Positions 40,493 to 50,225 of a DNA stretch of 64,000 nt are shown in pieces (within the stretch, counting starts at the first letter, position 1; each line of letters begins with the position of its first letter). Source of the stretch: Streptomyces sennicomposti (lineage in GTDB: Bacteria > Actinomycetota > Actinomycetes > Streptomycetales > Streptomycetaceae); the NCBI RefSeq assembly GCF_019890635.1, contig NZ_JAIOAB010000006.1, positions 62,001 to 126,000 on the forward strand, read 5' to 3'. The translations under genes were made by a program, and so were the position numbers. The notes below the pieces were generated by a model, which was given only the letters and a program-made list of their open reading frames with translations, was not told the origin of the DNA and made no database searches.

Positions 40493-41749
40493 GTGACCGT
40501 CCTGCCCGTGACCCGCACCGCCGCGCCCCGCACCGAGGTCCCCGCCCACCGCGACGGCAACGTCCTGCGCTGGCTGACCGCCTACGCCGCCTCGATGATC
40601 GGCGACAACGTCTACTACCTCGCCCTGTCCTGGGCGGCCGTGCGCGCCGGATCGCCCGCGCAGGCCGGTGTCGTCACCGCGGTGAGCGCGCTGCCCCGGG
40701 CGCTGCTGATGCTCGGCGGGGGAGTGGTCGCCGACCGGTTCGGGCCGCGCCGGGTCGTCATCGGCAGCGACGCCGTGCGGTGCGCGGCCGTCCTCGCGGT
40801 GGCCGCCCTGCTGTGGCACACCGGCCCGGGGCTGTGGCCGCTGACCGTGCTCGCCCTCCTCTTCGGCACCGTGGACGCCGTGTTCCTGCCCGCCGTGGGC
40901 GCGCTGCCGTCCCGGGTGACGAGCCGCGACCAGCTCGCACGGGTGCAGGGCATGCGGGGCCTGGCGATCCGGCTCGCGAGCGTCGTCGGCGCCCCGCTCG
41001 GCGGCCTCGCGATCGCGGCCGGGGGCGCCGCGGCCGCCTTCGGGATCGCCGGACTGCTGATCGCAGTCTCCGTGCCGCTGCTCACCTCCGTACGGGTGAG
41101 GGAACTGCCGCCGGACGACGCCGCTCCGGCCGGTCGCGCCACCGCTCGGCAGGACCTCGCGGCGGGCCTGCGCTACATCCGCCGGCACCGGGTGCTGGCC
41201 CCGCTCATGCTCGCCATCGCCCTCGGCGACCTCGGCTTCGTCGGGCCGCTCAACGTCGGCCTCACCCTGCTCGCCGACGAACGCGGCTGGGGCGCGGCCG
41301 GCATGGGCTGGGTGCTGGCCGGCTTCGGCACCGGGGCCGGCGCCGCCTCCCTGCTGCTGGCCGTGCGCGGCCGCCTCCCGCACGCCGGCCGCCTGCTTGC
41401 GTACACGATCTTCGCGGGCTCCGTGGCCATCGGCGCCCTCGCCTACGCCCCGGGCGTCGCCGCCGCCGTCGGCGTGGCCCTGCTGGTCGGCCTCCTCGCC
41501 GGACTCAGCGGCGCCCTGTGCGGCGCGCTGCTCCAGACCCAGGCCGACCCGGCCTACCTCGGCCGGGTCACCGCCGTCTCCGGCCTGGTCAGCCTGGGCC
41601 TCGCCCCGCTCGGCATGCCCCTGTCCGCCGCGGCGATCGGGGCCTTCGGCACCGGCCCGGTGTTCGTCGTGAGCGCGGCGATCTGCGCCCTCGGCGGCGT
41701 CATCGCCCTCACCGCCCCGGCCCTGCGCCGCGCACAACTCCCGAACTGA
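40493..41749 (+). CDS. MFS transporter
   Basis: A 418-residue major facilitator with about 12 helices. The loop motif GGVVADRFGPRRVVIG after helix 2 is the MFS signature, and an internal repeat separates the halves. It belongs to the drug/metabolite exporter type with an adjacent ArsR regulator that likely represses it. GAGAGAGG precedes GTG 40493. The substrate is unknown. Confidence 0.9.
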   Translation: MTVLPVTRTAAPRTEVPAHRDGNVLRWLTAYAASMIGDNVYYLALSWAAVRAGSPAQAGVVTAVSALPRALLMLGGGVVADRFGPRRVVIGSDAVRCAAVLAVAALLWHTGPGLWPLTVLALLFGTVDAVFLPAVGALPSRVTSRDQLARVQGMRGLAIRLASVVGAPLGGLAIAAGGAAAAFGIAGLLIAVSVPLLTSVRVRELPPDDAAPAGRATARQDLAAGLRYIRRHRVLAPLMLAIALGDLGFVGPLNVGLTLLADERGWGAAGMGWVLAGFGTGAGAASLLLAVRGRLPHAGRLLAYTIFAGSVAIGALAYAPGVAAAVGVALLVGLLAGLSGALCGALLQTQADPAYLGRVTAVSGLVSLGLAPLGMPLSAAAIGAFGTGPVFVVSAAICALGGVIALTAPALRRAQLPN

Positions 41750-42254
41750 CCCCGGGCCCACCCTCACGCGCAACGCCCTGTCCCGCCCGTCGCCCCCTAC
41801 GGGCGACGGACCCGCACCCGGAGGCGAACCCCCGGGCTCGCGCGATCTCGCCGGGGCGGTGCGCGGGTCGGGCCCACGGCCGACTGCCGGGCCGGGGCGG
41901 CTCCGCTCGCGCCGTTTCGGTCGTGTGCGGGCGGTTGGCTTCTGGGCTGCGCCCGGGGAGTCGGCTTCCACTCGGAGACGGGGCCTCCGGGCCGGCTCCG
42001 CGTGATCCTGGCGGGGGTGGTGCGCGGGTTGGGCCCGTAGCTGACTGCCGGGCCGGGGCGGCCCCGGTCGCGCCGGTGCGGCCGTGTGCGGGCAGTTGGC
42101 AGCCCGGCTGCGCTCGTCGCCGCCGCTCGGCTCCGGGCAGCGCCCGTCGCCGGCGCTCGGGGCCGAGCGAGCAGGCCGCCGCCCCGTGGGTGCCGCCCGG
42201 GCCGCAGGGGTGGGCGCGCCGGGGCCGGTCGGGCCGAATCGGGCAGGTGGTCGC
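41750..42254. repeat. gene-free 505-bp gap with a duplicated 100-bp block
   Basis: The block 41841-41940 (GGTGCGCGGGTCGGGCCCAC and the following GTGTGCGGGCGGTTGGC) recurs with about 15-20% change at 42001-42100. The copies are 160 bp apart. The gap is very GC-rich and has no plausible reading frame. Confidence 0.75.
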
Positions 42255-42890
42255 TCAGAAGCCGAGGCGGTTCGTCTCCGAGACCTGGGTGATGGCCGTC
42301 TGCTCGCCCTCCAGTTCCACCTTGGCCGCGCTCTGCCGGCCGAAGGCGAACAGCAGCAGCTCCGACGGTTCGCCGGTCGCCGTCACCACCGGGGTGCCCC
42401 GGTGCGCGACCGCCGTCTGGCCGTTGGGGCGGCGCAGCACCAGGCCGGTCGGGATGCCCCGGCCGAGCATCCGGGCGGTGCGCTCCAGCCGCGACCACAG
42501 GGTCTCCTGGAAGACCGGGTCCAGCTCCCGCGGCGCCCAGTCCGGCTGCGCCCGCCGCACGTCCTCGGCGTGGACGTAGAACTCGACGGTGTTGGCCGCC
42601 TCGTCGACCTGCTTGAGCTGGAAGGGGGAGAACCGCGGCGGGCCGGTGCGGATCAGCTGGATCAGCTCCTCGTACGGCTTGGCCGCGTACTCCTCCTGCA
42701 CCTTGTCCAGACGGGCCGCCAGCGGCTTGATGAACATGCCGCCGGCCGCGTCGGGACGCCGTTCGCGCACCACCACGTGCGCGGCCAGATCACGGGTGCG
42801 CCACCCCTCGCACAGGGTCGGCGCCTCCGGACCGGCGGTCTCCAAGAGGTCGGCGAGCAGAAGCCGTTCACGCTTGGCAAAGGTCGACAT
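42255..42890 (-). CDS. TIGR03085-type mycothiol-dependent-isomerase-fold (DinB-like) protein
   Basis: A 211-residue protein with the N-terminal fold of mycothiol-dependent maleylpyruvate isomerase: LLETAGPEAPTLCEGWRTRDLAAHVVVRE, whose His residues form the metal site with HAEDVRRAQPDW. The Trp in GWRTRDL is typical. The enzymatic activity is unknown. TAGGCT (reverse strand, 42897-42902) lies 6 nt before ATG 42890, another leaderless-type start. Confidence 0.87.
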   Translation of the reverse strand: MSTFAKRERLLLADLLETAGPEAPTLCEGWRTRDLAAHVVVRERRPDAAGGMFIKPLAARLDKVQEEYAAKPYEELIQLIRTGPPRFSPFQLKQVDEAANTVEFYVHAEDVRRAQPDWAPRELDPVFQETLWSRLERTARMLGRGIPTGLVLRRPNGQTAVAHRGTPVVTATGEPSELLLFAFGRQSAAKVELEGEQTAITQVSETNRLGF

Positions 42891-43042
42891 GGAGTCAGCC
42901 TACGACCACCCACCGGGTCCGCCCACCCGTCCCCCGCGCCACCGCACCCGGCCCCGCCGCCCCGCCCGCCGACGTCCACCGGCGTGCCCACTGAGTGGAC
43001 GGCGTCCTCCGCCCACCCGTCCCGCGCGGCACAATGGCACCC

Positions 43043-43498
43043 ATGACCAGCATGCCCGGGACCCCCCGGCCCAGCAGCCTCGACCCCGAGATCGCCGCGC
43101 GGCTCAAGCGCAGCGCCGACGGACTCCTGCCCGCGATCGCCCAGCAGTTCGACACCGGAGAGGTGCTGATGCTCGGCTGGATGGACGACGAGGCGCTGCA
43201 CCGCACGCTCACCACCGGCCGCTGCACCTACTGGTCGCGCAGCCGCGGCGAGTACTGGGTCAAGGGCGACACCTCCGGCCACGTGCAGCACGTCCGCTCC
43301 GTCGCCCTGGACTGCGACGCGGACACCCTGCTGGTCAAGGTCGACCAGGTAGGCGCCGCCTGCCACACCGGCGACCGCACCTGCTTCGACGCCGACGTGC
43401 TCCTCAAGGACGACGGCCCTGCGCCCCGCGTGGCCCACGACGCCGCGCCCCGCGCGCAGCACGGCGCCGGTTCCGCCGCGACCGCCGCGGATCAGTAG
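43043..43498 (+). CDS. hisI: phosphoribosyl-AMP cyclohydrolase
   Basis: A 151-residue cyclohydrolase without a fused HisE domain. Zinc-binding cysteines are in [23 protein letters not shown]. The N-terminal [14 protein letters not shown] and [17 protein letters not shown] motifs are conserved. It acts in histidine synthesis but is separated from the main operon and starts a block with trpE. CACAAT at 43030-43035 lies 7 nt before ATG 43043, fitting a leaderless start; ATG 43034 is an alternative. The last 20 residues are an Ala-rich tail. Confidence 0.94.
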   Translation: MTSMPGTPRPSSLDPEIAARLKRSADGLLPAIAQQFDTGEVLMLGWMDDEALHRTLTTGRCTYWSRSRGEYWVKGDTSGHVQHVRSVALDCDADTLLVKVDQVGAACHTGDRTCFDADVLLKDDGPAPRVAHDAAPRAQHGAGSAATAADQ

Positions 43499-43501
43499 GG
43501 T
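43496..43501 (+). promoter_or_regulatory. candidate -10 element for leaderless trpE
   Basis: TAGGGT lies 8 nt before the trpE ATG, and its first three bases are the hisI stop codon. No ribosome-binding site intervenes. Similar hexamers precede many other genes in the window. Confidence 0.45.
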
Positions 43502-43509
43502 CTGCCGCC

Positions 43510-45000
43510 ATGGACCTCGACACGTTCCGCAAGCTGGCCACCGACCGGCGCGTCATCCCGGTCACCCGCAAGCTCCTCGCCGACGGCGACACCCCCGTAG
43601 CCCTCTACCGCAAGCTCGCCGCCGAGCGCCCCGGCACCTTCCTGCTGGAGTCCGCGGAGAACGGCCGCACCTGGTCCCGCTACTCCTTCGTCGGCGTGCG
43701 CAGCGCCGCCACCCTCACCGAGAAGGACGGCCGCGCCCACTGGCAGGGCGCACCGCCGGTCGGCGTCCCCGTCGAGGGCGACCCGCTGGCCGCCCTGCGG
43801 GCCACCGTCGAGGCCCTGCACACCCCCCGCGACCTCGCCCACGACCTCGGCCTGCCGCCCTTCACCGGCGGCATGGTCGGCTACCTCGGCTACGACATCG
43901 TGCGCCGCCTGGAGAAGATCGGCCCCGGCGACCGGGACGACCTGAAGCTCCCCGAGCTGACCATGCTGCTCACCTCCGACCTCGCCGTCCTCGACCACTG
44001 GGACGGCACCGTGCTGCTGATCGCCAACGCGATCAACCACAACGACCTCGACACCGGCGTCGACGAGGCCTACGCCGACGCCGTCGCCCGCCTCGACGCG
44101 ATGGAGGCCGACCTGTCCAGGGCGGTGCCCCAGCCGCCCGCCGCCCTCCCGCCGTCCGAACTGCCCGAGTACACCGCCCGGTGGGGCGGCGCGGACTTCA
44201 AGGCCGCCGTCGAGGACATCAAGGAGCGCATCCGCGCCGGCGAGGCCTTCCAGGTCGTCCCCTCGCAGCGCTTCGAGACGCCGTGCACCGCGAGCGCCCT
44301 GGACGTGTACCGGGTGCTGCGGGCCACCAACCCCTCGCCGTACATGTACCTGCTGCGCTTCGACGGCTTCGACGTCGTCGGCTCCTCGCCCGAGGCCCTG
44401 GTCAAGGTGGAGGACGGGCGGGCCATGGTCCACCCCATCGCCGGCACCCGGCCGCGCGGCGCCACCCCGCAGCGCGACCAGGCCCTCGCCGAGGAACTGC
44501 TCGCCGACCCCAAGGAGCGCGCCGAGCACCTCATGCTGGTCGACCTCGGCCGCAACGACCTGGGCCGGGTCTGCGAACCGGGCTCCGTCGAGGTCGTGGA
44601 CTTCATGTCCATCGAGCGCTACTCCCACGTCATGCACATCGTCTCCACCGTGACCGGACGCGTCGCACCGGGCCGCACCGCCTTCGACGTGCTCACCGCC
44701 TGCTTCCCGGCCGGCACCCTGTCCGGCGCCCCCAAGCCGCGCGCCCTGCAGATCATCGACGAACTCGAACCCTCCCGGCGCGGCCTGTACGGCGGCTGCG
44801 TCGGCTACCTCGACTTCGCCGGCGACTCCGACACCGCCATCGCCATCCGCACCGCCGTGCTGCGCGACGGCACCGCCCACGTCCAGGCGGGCGCCGGCAT
44901 CGTCGCCGACTCCGACCCGGAGGCCGAGGACACCGAATGCCGCAACAAGGCGGCGGCCGTCCTCCGCGCGGTGCACACCGCCAACCGGCTGGCCAGGTAG
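43510..45000 (+). CDS. trpE: anthranilate synthase component I
   Basis: A 496-residue chorismate-using enzyme. The N-terminal FLLESAENGR motif matches the conserved tryptophan-feedback site (LLES). Catalytic-core motifs include PSPYMYLLRFDGFDVVGSSPE, HPIAGTRPRG, EHLMLVDLGRNDLGRV and the GTLSGAPKPRALQIIDELE segment (each longer stretch given only by its core). No fused glutaminase; TrpG must be elsewhere. It lies 12 bp after hisI. Confidence 0.96.
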   Translation: MDLDTFRKLATDRRVIPVTRKLLADGDTPVALYRKLAAERPGTFLLESAENGRTWSRYSFVGVRSAATLTEKDGRAHWQGAPPVGVPVEGDPLAALRATVEALHTPRDLAHDLGLPPFTGGMVGYLGYDIVRRLEKIGPGDRDDLKLPELTMLLTSDLAVLDHWDGTVLLIANAINHNDLDTGVDEAYADAVARLDAMEADLSRAVPQPPAALPPSELPEYTARWGGADFKAAVEDIKERIRAGEAFQVVPSQRFETPCTASALDVYRVLRATNPSPYMYLLRFDGFDVVGSSPEALVKVEDGRAMVHPIAGTRPRGATPQRDQALAEELLADPKERAEHLMLVDLGRNDLGRVCEPGSVEVVDFMSIERYSHVMHIVSTVTGRVAPGRTAFDVLTACFPAGTLSGAPKPRALQIIDELEPSRRGLYGGCVGYLDFAGDSDTAIAIRTAVLRDGTAHVQAGAGIVADSDPEAEDTECRNKAAAVLRAVHTANRLAR

Positions 45001-45079
45001 GACGGGTGGGGCATATCTCACGTGCCCGTAAAGAGCCCCGGGTGACGGTTCGCCCCGGGTTCACGCGATAGTGGAGTAC

Positions 45080-45718
45080 GTGACTGCCGTACCTCACCCC
45101 CGTACCGAAGCCGCCGCCCCCGCGCGGTCCGGCCGCCGCAGCCTCGCCGTCGCCCTGCTGTGCGGTGCGCTCGGCGCGGCCGTGGCGCTGCTGGCGTCCC
45201 GGCAGCGCTGGGCGGAGGGCACCGCGACGGTGGCCGGCGGCGCCTTCCCCCTGACCGTCAAGGGCAGCGACGTCACGGGCGTGCCCGCGGCGCTCGCCAT
45301 AGTGGGCCTGGCCGCACTCGTCGCCGTCTTCGCCGTCCGCCGCTCCGGCCGCCTCCTGGTCTCCGCCCTGCTCGCGCTCTCCGGCGCCGGCACCATCGCC
45401 GCGGCCGTCTCCGGCGCCTCCGACAGCGGCTCCCTGGACAGCAAGGCCGCGCAGGTCTCCGGCGACGCCGCCGCCACCGCCGCCTCGATCGGCCACACCG
45501 GCTGGCCCTACGTCGCCGCGGCCGGCGGCGCCCTGATCCTGCTGGCCGGTCTGCTCGCCCTGCGCTTCGGCCGCCTGTGGCCCGCCATGTCCGGCCGCTA
45601 CGAGCGCTCCGGCGCGCCCCGGCCCCGCGCGGCGCGCCCGGTCGACCCGGACCGTCCCGAGGACCTGTGGAAGGCCCTCGACCGCGGCGAGGACCCCACC
45701 GGCACCGGACCCGCCTGA
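45080..45718 (+). CDS. Trp-operon-associated membrane protein (TIGR02234)
   Basis: About 212 residues with four membrane helices, located directly after trpE. The loop QRWAEGTATVAGGAFPLTVKG matches the tryptophan-associated family (core QxWAEGTA). Function is unknown. GATAGT at 45067-45072 precedes GTG 45080 by 7 nt; an upstream GTG 45071 is possible. The C-terminus (DPDRPEDLWKALDRGEDPT) is a conserved tail. Confidence 0.87.
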   Translation: MTAVPHPRTEAAAPARSGRRSLAVALLCGALGAAVALLASRQRWAEGTATVAGGAFPLTVKGSDVTGVPAALAIVGLAALVAVFAVRRSGRLLVSALLALSGAGTIAAAVSGASDSGSLDSKAAQVSGDAAATAASIGHTGWPYVAAAGGALILLAGLLALRFGRLWPAMSGRYERSGAPRPRAARPVDPDRPEDLWKALDRGEDPTGTGPA

Positions 45719-45857
45719 CCCGGGCGCCGCGGCCCGCCCGCGGGCCGCGGCGAAACGCGTGCGCAAGGAGCCACCCCCGATCACCTCCCGTGCGCGGGTA
45801 CGGGACAATGGACCCGAGCGTCCGGCTCAGACACGTACAAGCAACGAGGAGCAAGTC

Positions 45858-46106
45858 ATGGCGGGCAGCAGCCACGGTCACACCCCGGCCGCCTGGACCG
45901 GTGTCATCATCGCCTTCATCGGTTTCTGCGCCGCGGGCGCCTTCATGGTGGCCGCCCAGCCGGTCGGTTTCTGGGCGAGCATGGGCGTCGTGCTGCTCGG
46001 CGGTGTCGTCGGCGCCATCATGCGCATGATGGGCCTCGGCCAGAAGAACGAGCACCCCGTCCACCAGATCGCGGGCAAGGGCGAGCCGGCCGGCGCCAAG
46101 AGCTGA
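45858..46106 (+). CDS. HGxxPAAW-family small membrane protein
   Basis: An 82-residue protein with the diagnostic HGHTPAAW motif near residue 7, two membrane helices (about 17-35 and 42-60) and a Gly/Lys tail. GAGGAG lies 8 nt before ATG 45858. Found next to trp genes in many actinobacteria; role unknown. Confidence 0.9.
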   Translation: MAGSSHGHTPAAWTGVIIAFIGFCAAGAFMVAAQPVGFWASMGVVLLGGVVGAIMRMMGLGQKNEHPVHQIAGKGEPAGAKS

Positions 46107-46139
46107 CACCCGTACGGCGCAGCCGCACGGGACGAGCAG

Positions 46140-46164
46140 GAGGGGCGGCCGGCAGCCGCCCCTC
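46140..46164 (+). terminator. short hairpin after the HGxxPAAW gene
   Basis: GAGGGGCGGC pairs with GCCGCCCCTC around loop CGGCA. The downstream sequence CGCCCCTCGCGCGTACGGACC recurs at 46216, a short direct repeat. Confidence 0.6.
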
Positions 46165-46280
46165 GCGCGCGTACGGACCCTGCCGCGAGGCATCGGGGCG
46201 AGGCCGGGCGTGACACCGCCCCTCGCGCGTACGGACCCGCGGGCGCGCGCACGCCCGGCGCGCCGGGCAGAATGCCAGGC

Positions 46281-46715
46281 GTGAACGCCGAGAGCCGAGC
46301 GCTGCCGCCGGGACAGCAGTCCCTCCTCGGACGGCTCGCCGTCCCCGCCGGGGCGCTGGCCGCCGTCGCCGCCGCCTTCGCCTACGTCGGCGCGGTGGAC
46401 CCCAACCAGCCCGGCCACTACCCCGCCTGCCCCCTGCTGCGCTACGCCGGCCTCTACTGCCCCGGCTGCGGCGGACTGCGCAGCGCGCACGCCGTCGTCC
46501 ACGGCGACCTCGCCGCCGCCCTCCACGACAACGCCCTGGCCGTCGCCGGCTACCTGGTCTGCGCCGTGGTGTGGACCGCGTGGACCGTCCAGGCCGCGCG
46601 CGGCAGGCGGCTGCGCCTGGACCCGCGACCGGTCCACCTGTGGAGCGCGCTCACCCTGTTCGCCGTCTTCACCGTGCTGCGCAACCTCCCCCTCGGCGCC
46701 CCGCTCCACCCCTGA
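46281..46715 (+). CDS. DUF2752 membrane protein
   Basis: A 144-residue protein with four helices. The DUF2752 hallmark is YPACPLLRYAGLYCPGCGGLR shortened to CPL-x5-G-x2-CPGCG, near residues 50-66, with three cysteines. CAGAAT at 46268-46273 lies 7 nt before GTG 46281, again a leaderless pattern; ATG 46272 is an in-frame alternative. Function unknown. Confidence 0.88.
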   Translation: MNAESRALPPGQQSLLGRLAVPAGALAAVAAAFAYVGAVDPNQPGHYPACPLLRYAGLYCPGCGGLRSAHAVVHGDLAAALHDNALAVAGYLVCAVVWTAWTVQAARGRRLRLDPRPVHLWSALTLFAVFTVLRNLPLGAPLHP

Positions 46716-46913
46716 GCGGAGCCGCCGCCGTCCCTCGGCCCGGCCCGGCGGCTGTCCAGGACGTGGGACCGTGCTCCACCGGATGCGAGCCCGACGCCGT
46801 CCTGCGGATACCATCGCAGTGACCGCCGGTTCCGCCCGTTTCACCGCCAAGCGGACGCCGGGGGCCGATCCGACCCGCTGGAACATCCCACCGTCTGGAA
46901 GGGGGCCGCTCGC

Positions 46914-47723
46914 GTGAGTGTGCTCGACGAGATCATCGACGGAGTCCGTGCCGACCTTTCGGAGCGGCAGGCGCGCGTCAGCCTCGAAGAGCTCAAGGAG
47001 CGCGCGGCGAAGGCTCCGGCCGCCAAGGACGGTGTGGCCGCGCTGCGCGGCGACGGCGTCAAGGTGATCTGCGAGGTCAAGCGCTCCAGCCCGTCCAAGG
47101 GCGCGCTGGCCGCGATCGCCGACCCGGCCGGACTCGCCGCGGACTACGAGGCGGGCGGCGCCTCCGTCATCTCGGTCCTGACCGAGCAGCGCCGCTTCGG
47201 CGGCTCGCTCGCCGACCTGGAGGCGGTCCGCGCCCGGGTGGACATCCCGGTCCTGCGCAAGGACTTCATCGTCACGTCGTACCAGCTCTGGGAGGCCCGC
47301 GCCTACGGCGCCGACCTCGCCCTGCTGATCGTCGCCGCGCTCGACCAGCCGGCCCTGGAGTCGCTGATCGAACGCGCGGTGTCCATCGGACTCACCCCGC
47401 TCGTGGAGGTCCACGACGAGGACGAGGTGGAGCGCGCGGTGGACGCCGGAGCCAAGGTCATCGGCATCAACGCCCGCAACCTCAAGACCCTCGAGGTCGA
47501 CCGCGACACCTTCGAGCGCGTCGCGCCGGAGATCCCGGACCACATCGTCAAGGTCGCCGAGTCCGGCGTCCGCGGCCCGCACGACCTGATCGCCTACGCC
47601 AACGCCGGCGCCGACGCGGTCCTGGTCGGCGAGTCCCTGGTCACCGGCCGCGACCCCAAGACCGCGGTCGCCGACCTGGTGGCGGCCGGCACCCATCCCG
47701 CATTGCGGCACGGCCGCGGCTGA
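46914..47723 (+). CDS. trpC: indole-3-glycerol-phosphate synthase
   Basis: A 269-residue barrel enzyme. [14 protein letters not shown] near residue 52 carries the catalytic Glu and Lys, [14 protein letters not shown] the catalytic Lys near residue 115, and [13 protein letters not shown] and ESGVRGPHD complete the site. The phosphate loop is at the C-terminus. GAAGGGGG precedes GTG 46914. trpM follows 21 bp after the stop. Confidence 0.96.
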   Translation: MSVLDEIIDGVRADLSERQARVSLEELKERAAKAPAAKDGVAALRGDGVKVICEVKRSSPSKGALAAIADPAGLAADYEAGGASVISVLTEQRRFGGSLADLEAVRARVDIPVLRKDFIVTSYQLWEARAYGADLALLIVAALDQPALESLIERAVSIGLTPLVEVHDEDEVERAVDAGAKVIGINARNLKTLEVDRDTFERVAPEIPDHIVKVAESGVRGPHDLIAYANAGADAVLVGESLVTGRDPKTAVADLVAAGTHPALRHGRG

Positions 47724-47744
47724 GCTGCCGGTAGGCTGTCCCCG

Positions 47745-47969
47745 ATGACGCTGACCATGACCCCCGTGGACCGGTACGCCCGCCTGGCGCGCGGCTGCCG
47801 CCCCCGAGGCTGCCGCGCGCCCGCCCGCCGGGTCCACGGCCGCCGTGTCAGGTACGTCATCGGCGACGAGCCCGGGCAGGTGAACGGCCGCCGATGGCAC
47901 CGCGCCCCCAGGGGCGCGGGGCTGTGCCCGGACACGCGGCTCGGCCGCAGGGCCGCGATCAGCCACTGA
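47745..47969 (+). CDS. trpM: small basic TrpM-like protein between trpC and trpB
   Basis: A 74-residue product rich in Arg, Gly and Cys (MTLTMTPVDRYARLARG, RGCRAPARRVHGRRVRYVIG). A small gene called trpX or trpM lies in this exact position in S. coelicolor, where, as I recall, a 63-residue TrpM modulates tryptophan synthesis and development. TAGGCT at 47732-47737 is 7 nt before ATG 47745, so it may be leaderless. The C-terminal part overlaps an inverted repeat (CGCGCCCC/GGGGCGCG, 47901-47918) and may be lineage-specific, which would explain the longer length. Confidence 0.8.
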   Translation: MTLTMTPVDRYARLARGCRPRGCRAPARRVHGRRVRYVIGDEPGQVNGRRWHRAPRGAGLCPDTRLGRRAAISH

Positions 47970-48049
47970 CGGCGCGCGGCCGACGGATGAAACCCCGCCC
48001 CCCACGGCGAACAGTGTTCTTCCACACGCACTCACCGTGAGGTACTGGC

Positions 48050-49333
48050 ATGCCCAGCAACTACTTCTTCCCCGACCCGGAGGGTCAGGTCCCCAGTCCC
48101 GAGGGCTACTTCGGCGTCTACGGCGGCAAGTTCATCCCGGAGGCGCTCGTCGCCGCCGTGGACGAGGTCGCCGTCGAGTACGACAAGGCCAAGGCCGACC
48201 CCGAGTTCGCCCGTGAGCTGGACGAGCTGCTCGTCCACTACACCGGCCGCCCCAGCGCCCTGACCGAGGTGCCCCGCTTCGCCGAGCACGCCGGCGGCGC
48301 CCGGGTGTTCCTCAAGCGCGAGGACCTCAACCACACCGGCTCCCACAAGATCAACAACGTGCTCGGCCAGGCGCTGCTCACCCAGCGCATGGGCAAGACG
48401 CGGGTGATCGCGGAGACCGGCGCCGGCCAGCACGGCGTCGCCACCGCCACCGCCTGCGCGCTGTTCGGCCTGGACTGCACGATCTACATGGGCGAGATCG
48501 ACACCCGGCGGCAGGCCCTCAACGTCGCCCGGATGCGCATGCTCGGCGCCGAGGTCGTCGCCGTGAAGTCCGGCAGCCGCACCCTGAAGGACGCCATCAA
48601 CGAGGCGTTCCGCGACTGGGTCGCCAACGTCGACCACACCCACTACCTCTTCGGCACCGTCGCCGGACCGCACCCCTTCCCGGCCATGGTCCGCGACTTC
48701 CACCGGGTCATCGGCGTCGAGGCCCGCCGCCAGCTCCTGGAGCAGGCCGGCCGCCTGCCCGACGCCGCCGTCGCCTGCGTCGGCGGCGGCTCCAACGCCA
48801 TCGGCCTCTTCCACGCCTTCATCCCCGACGCGGAGGTCCGCCTGATCGGCTGCGAACCCGCCGGGCACGGCGTGGAGACCGGCGAGCACGCGGCCACCCT
48901 GACCGCCGGCGAGCCCGGCATCCTGCACGGCTCCCGCTCCTACGTCCTCCAGGACGACGAGGGCCAGATCACCGAGCCGTACTCCATCTCGGCCGGCCTC
49001 GACTACCCCGGCATCGGGCCCGAGCACTCCTACCTCAAGGACTCCGGGCGCGGCGAGTACCGCGCGGTCACCGACGACGCGGCCATGCAGGCGCTGCGCC
49101 TGCTGTCGCGCACCGAGGGCATCATCCCGGCGATCGAGAGCGCCCACGCCCTGGCCGGCGCCCTGGAGGTCGGCAGGGAACTCGGCAAGGACGGGCTGAT
49201 CGTCGTCAACCTCTCCGGGCGCGGCGACAAGGACATGGACACCGCCGCCCGCTACTTCGGGCTGTACGACACCGACGCCGAGGTCGCCGCCGACCAGGCC
49301 GACACCGCCGAGATCGAGGGAGACGCCAAGTGA
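48050..49333 (+). CDS. trpB: tryptophan synthase beta subunit
   Basis: A 427-residue PLP enzyme joining indole and serine. [13 protein letters not shown] holds the PLP lysine near residue 100. [28 protein letters not shown] and the C-terminal [13 protein letters not shown] are intact. The tail after residue 400 is acidic and longer than in E. coli. GAGGTACTGG precedes ATG 48050. The stop overlaps trpA by GTGA. Confidence 0.97.
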   Translation: MPSNYFFPDPEGQVPSPEGYFGVYGGKFIPEALVAAVDEVAVEYDKAKADPEFARELDELLVHYTGRPSALTEVPRFAEHAGGARVFLKREDLNHTGSHKINNVLGQALLTQRMGKTRVIAETGAGQHGVATATACALFGLDCTIYMGEIDTRRQALNVARMRMLGAEVVAVKSGSRTLKDAINEAFRDWVANVDHTHYLFGTVAGPHPFPAMVRDFHRVIGVEARRQLLEQAGRLPDAAVACVGGGSNAIGLFHAFIPDAEVRLIGCEPAGHGVETGEHAATLTAGEPGILHGSRSYVLQDDEGQITEPYSISAGLDYPGIGPEHSYLKDSGRGEYRAVTDDAAMQALRLLSRTEGIIPAIESAHALAGALEVGRELGKDGLIVVNLSGRGDKDMDTAARYFGLYDTDAEVAADQADTAEIEGDAK

Positions 49334-50148
49334 GCGGGAACATCCAGCTGCTGACCGACACCCTCGCCGCCGCCCGCGCCGAGGACCGCTCCGCGCTCAT
49401 CGCCTACCTCCCGGCCGGCTTCCCGACCGTGGACGGCGGCATCGAGGCGATCAAGGCCGTCTTCGACGGCGGCGCCGACGTCGTCGAGGTGGGCCTGCCG
49501 CACAGCGACCCGGTCCTGGACGGCCCCGTCATCCAGACCGCCGACGACATCGCCCTGCGCGGCGGCGTCCGGATCGCGGACGTGATGCGGACGGTGCGCG
49601 AGGCCCACGCGGCCACCGGCAAGCCCGTCCTCGTCATGACCTACTGGAACCCCATCGACCGCTACGGCGTCGAGCGGTTCACCGCCGAACTGGCCGACGC
49701 GGGCGGCGCCGGCTGCATCCTGCCCGACCTGCCGGTGCAGGAGTCCGCGCTGTGGCGCGAGCACGCCGACAAGCACGGTCTCGCCACCGTCTTCGTCGTC
49801 GCCCCCAGCAGCAGGGACGCCCGGCTGGCCGAGATCACCGCGGCCGGCTCCGGCTTCGTCTACGCCGCCTCCCTGATGGGCGTCACCGGCACCCGCGAGT
49901 CCGTCGGCGAGCAGGCCCAGGACCTGGTGAGGCGCACCCGGGCCACCGGCACCGGCCTGCCCGTCTGCGTCGGCCTCGGCGTCTCCAACCCGGCGCAGGC
50001 CGCCGAGGTCGCCGGCTTCGCCGACGGCGTGATCGTCGGCTCGGCGTTCGTCAAGCGGATGCTGGACGCCCCCGACCAGGCGGCCGGCGTCGAGGCCGTC
50101 CGCACGCTCGCCGGTGAGCTGGCGCGCGGGGTGCGCGGACAGGCGTAG
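49330..50148 (+). CDS. trpA: tryptophan synthase alpha subunit
   Basis: A 272-residue barrel that cleaves indoleglycerol phosphate and channels indole to TrpB. Catalytic Glu lies in [20 protein letters not shown], which also contains the catalytic Asp (SDPVLDGP). [13 protein letters not shown] is the mobile loop. GTG 49330 overlaps trpB. A hairpin follows 37 bp later. Confidence 0.96.
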   Translation: MSGNIQLLTDTLAAARAEDRSALIAYLPAGFPTVDGGIEAIKAVFDGGADVVEVGLPHSDPVLDGPVIQTADDIALRGGVRIADVMRTVREAHAATGKPVLVMTYWNPIDRYGVERFTAELADAGGAGCILPDLPVQESALWREHADKHGLATVFVVAPSSRDARLAEITAAGSGFVYAASLMGVTGTRESVGEQAQDLVRRTRATGTGLPVCVGLGVSNPAQAAEVAGFADGVIVGSAFVKRMLDAPDQAAGVEAVRTLAGELARGVRGQA

Positions 50149-50184
50149 CGCAAGATCGCATCACCCGAAGGGGTGGACCTGGGA

Positions 50185-50211
50185 CCGGGGAGGCGCAATG
50201 CGCCTCCCCGG
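50185..50211 (+). terminator. terminator after trpA
   Basis: A perfect 12-bp stem (CCGGGGAGGCGC and its complement) with loop AAT, followed by TTCGTTCT. It ends only 14 bp before the next start, so that gene must have a promoter overlapping this hairpin or depend on read-through. Confidence 0.8.
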
Positions 50212-50225
50212 TTCGTTCTGGTGGT

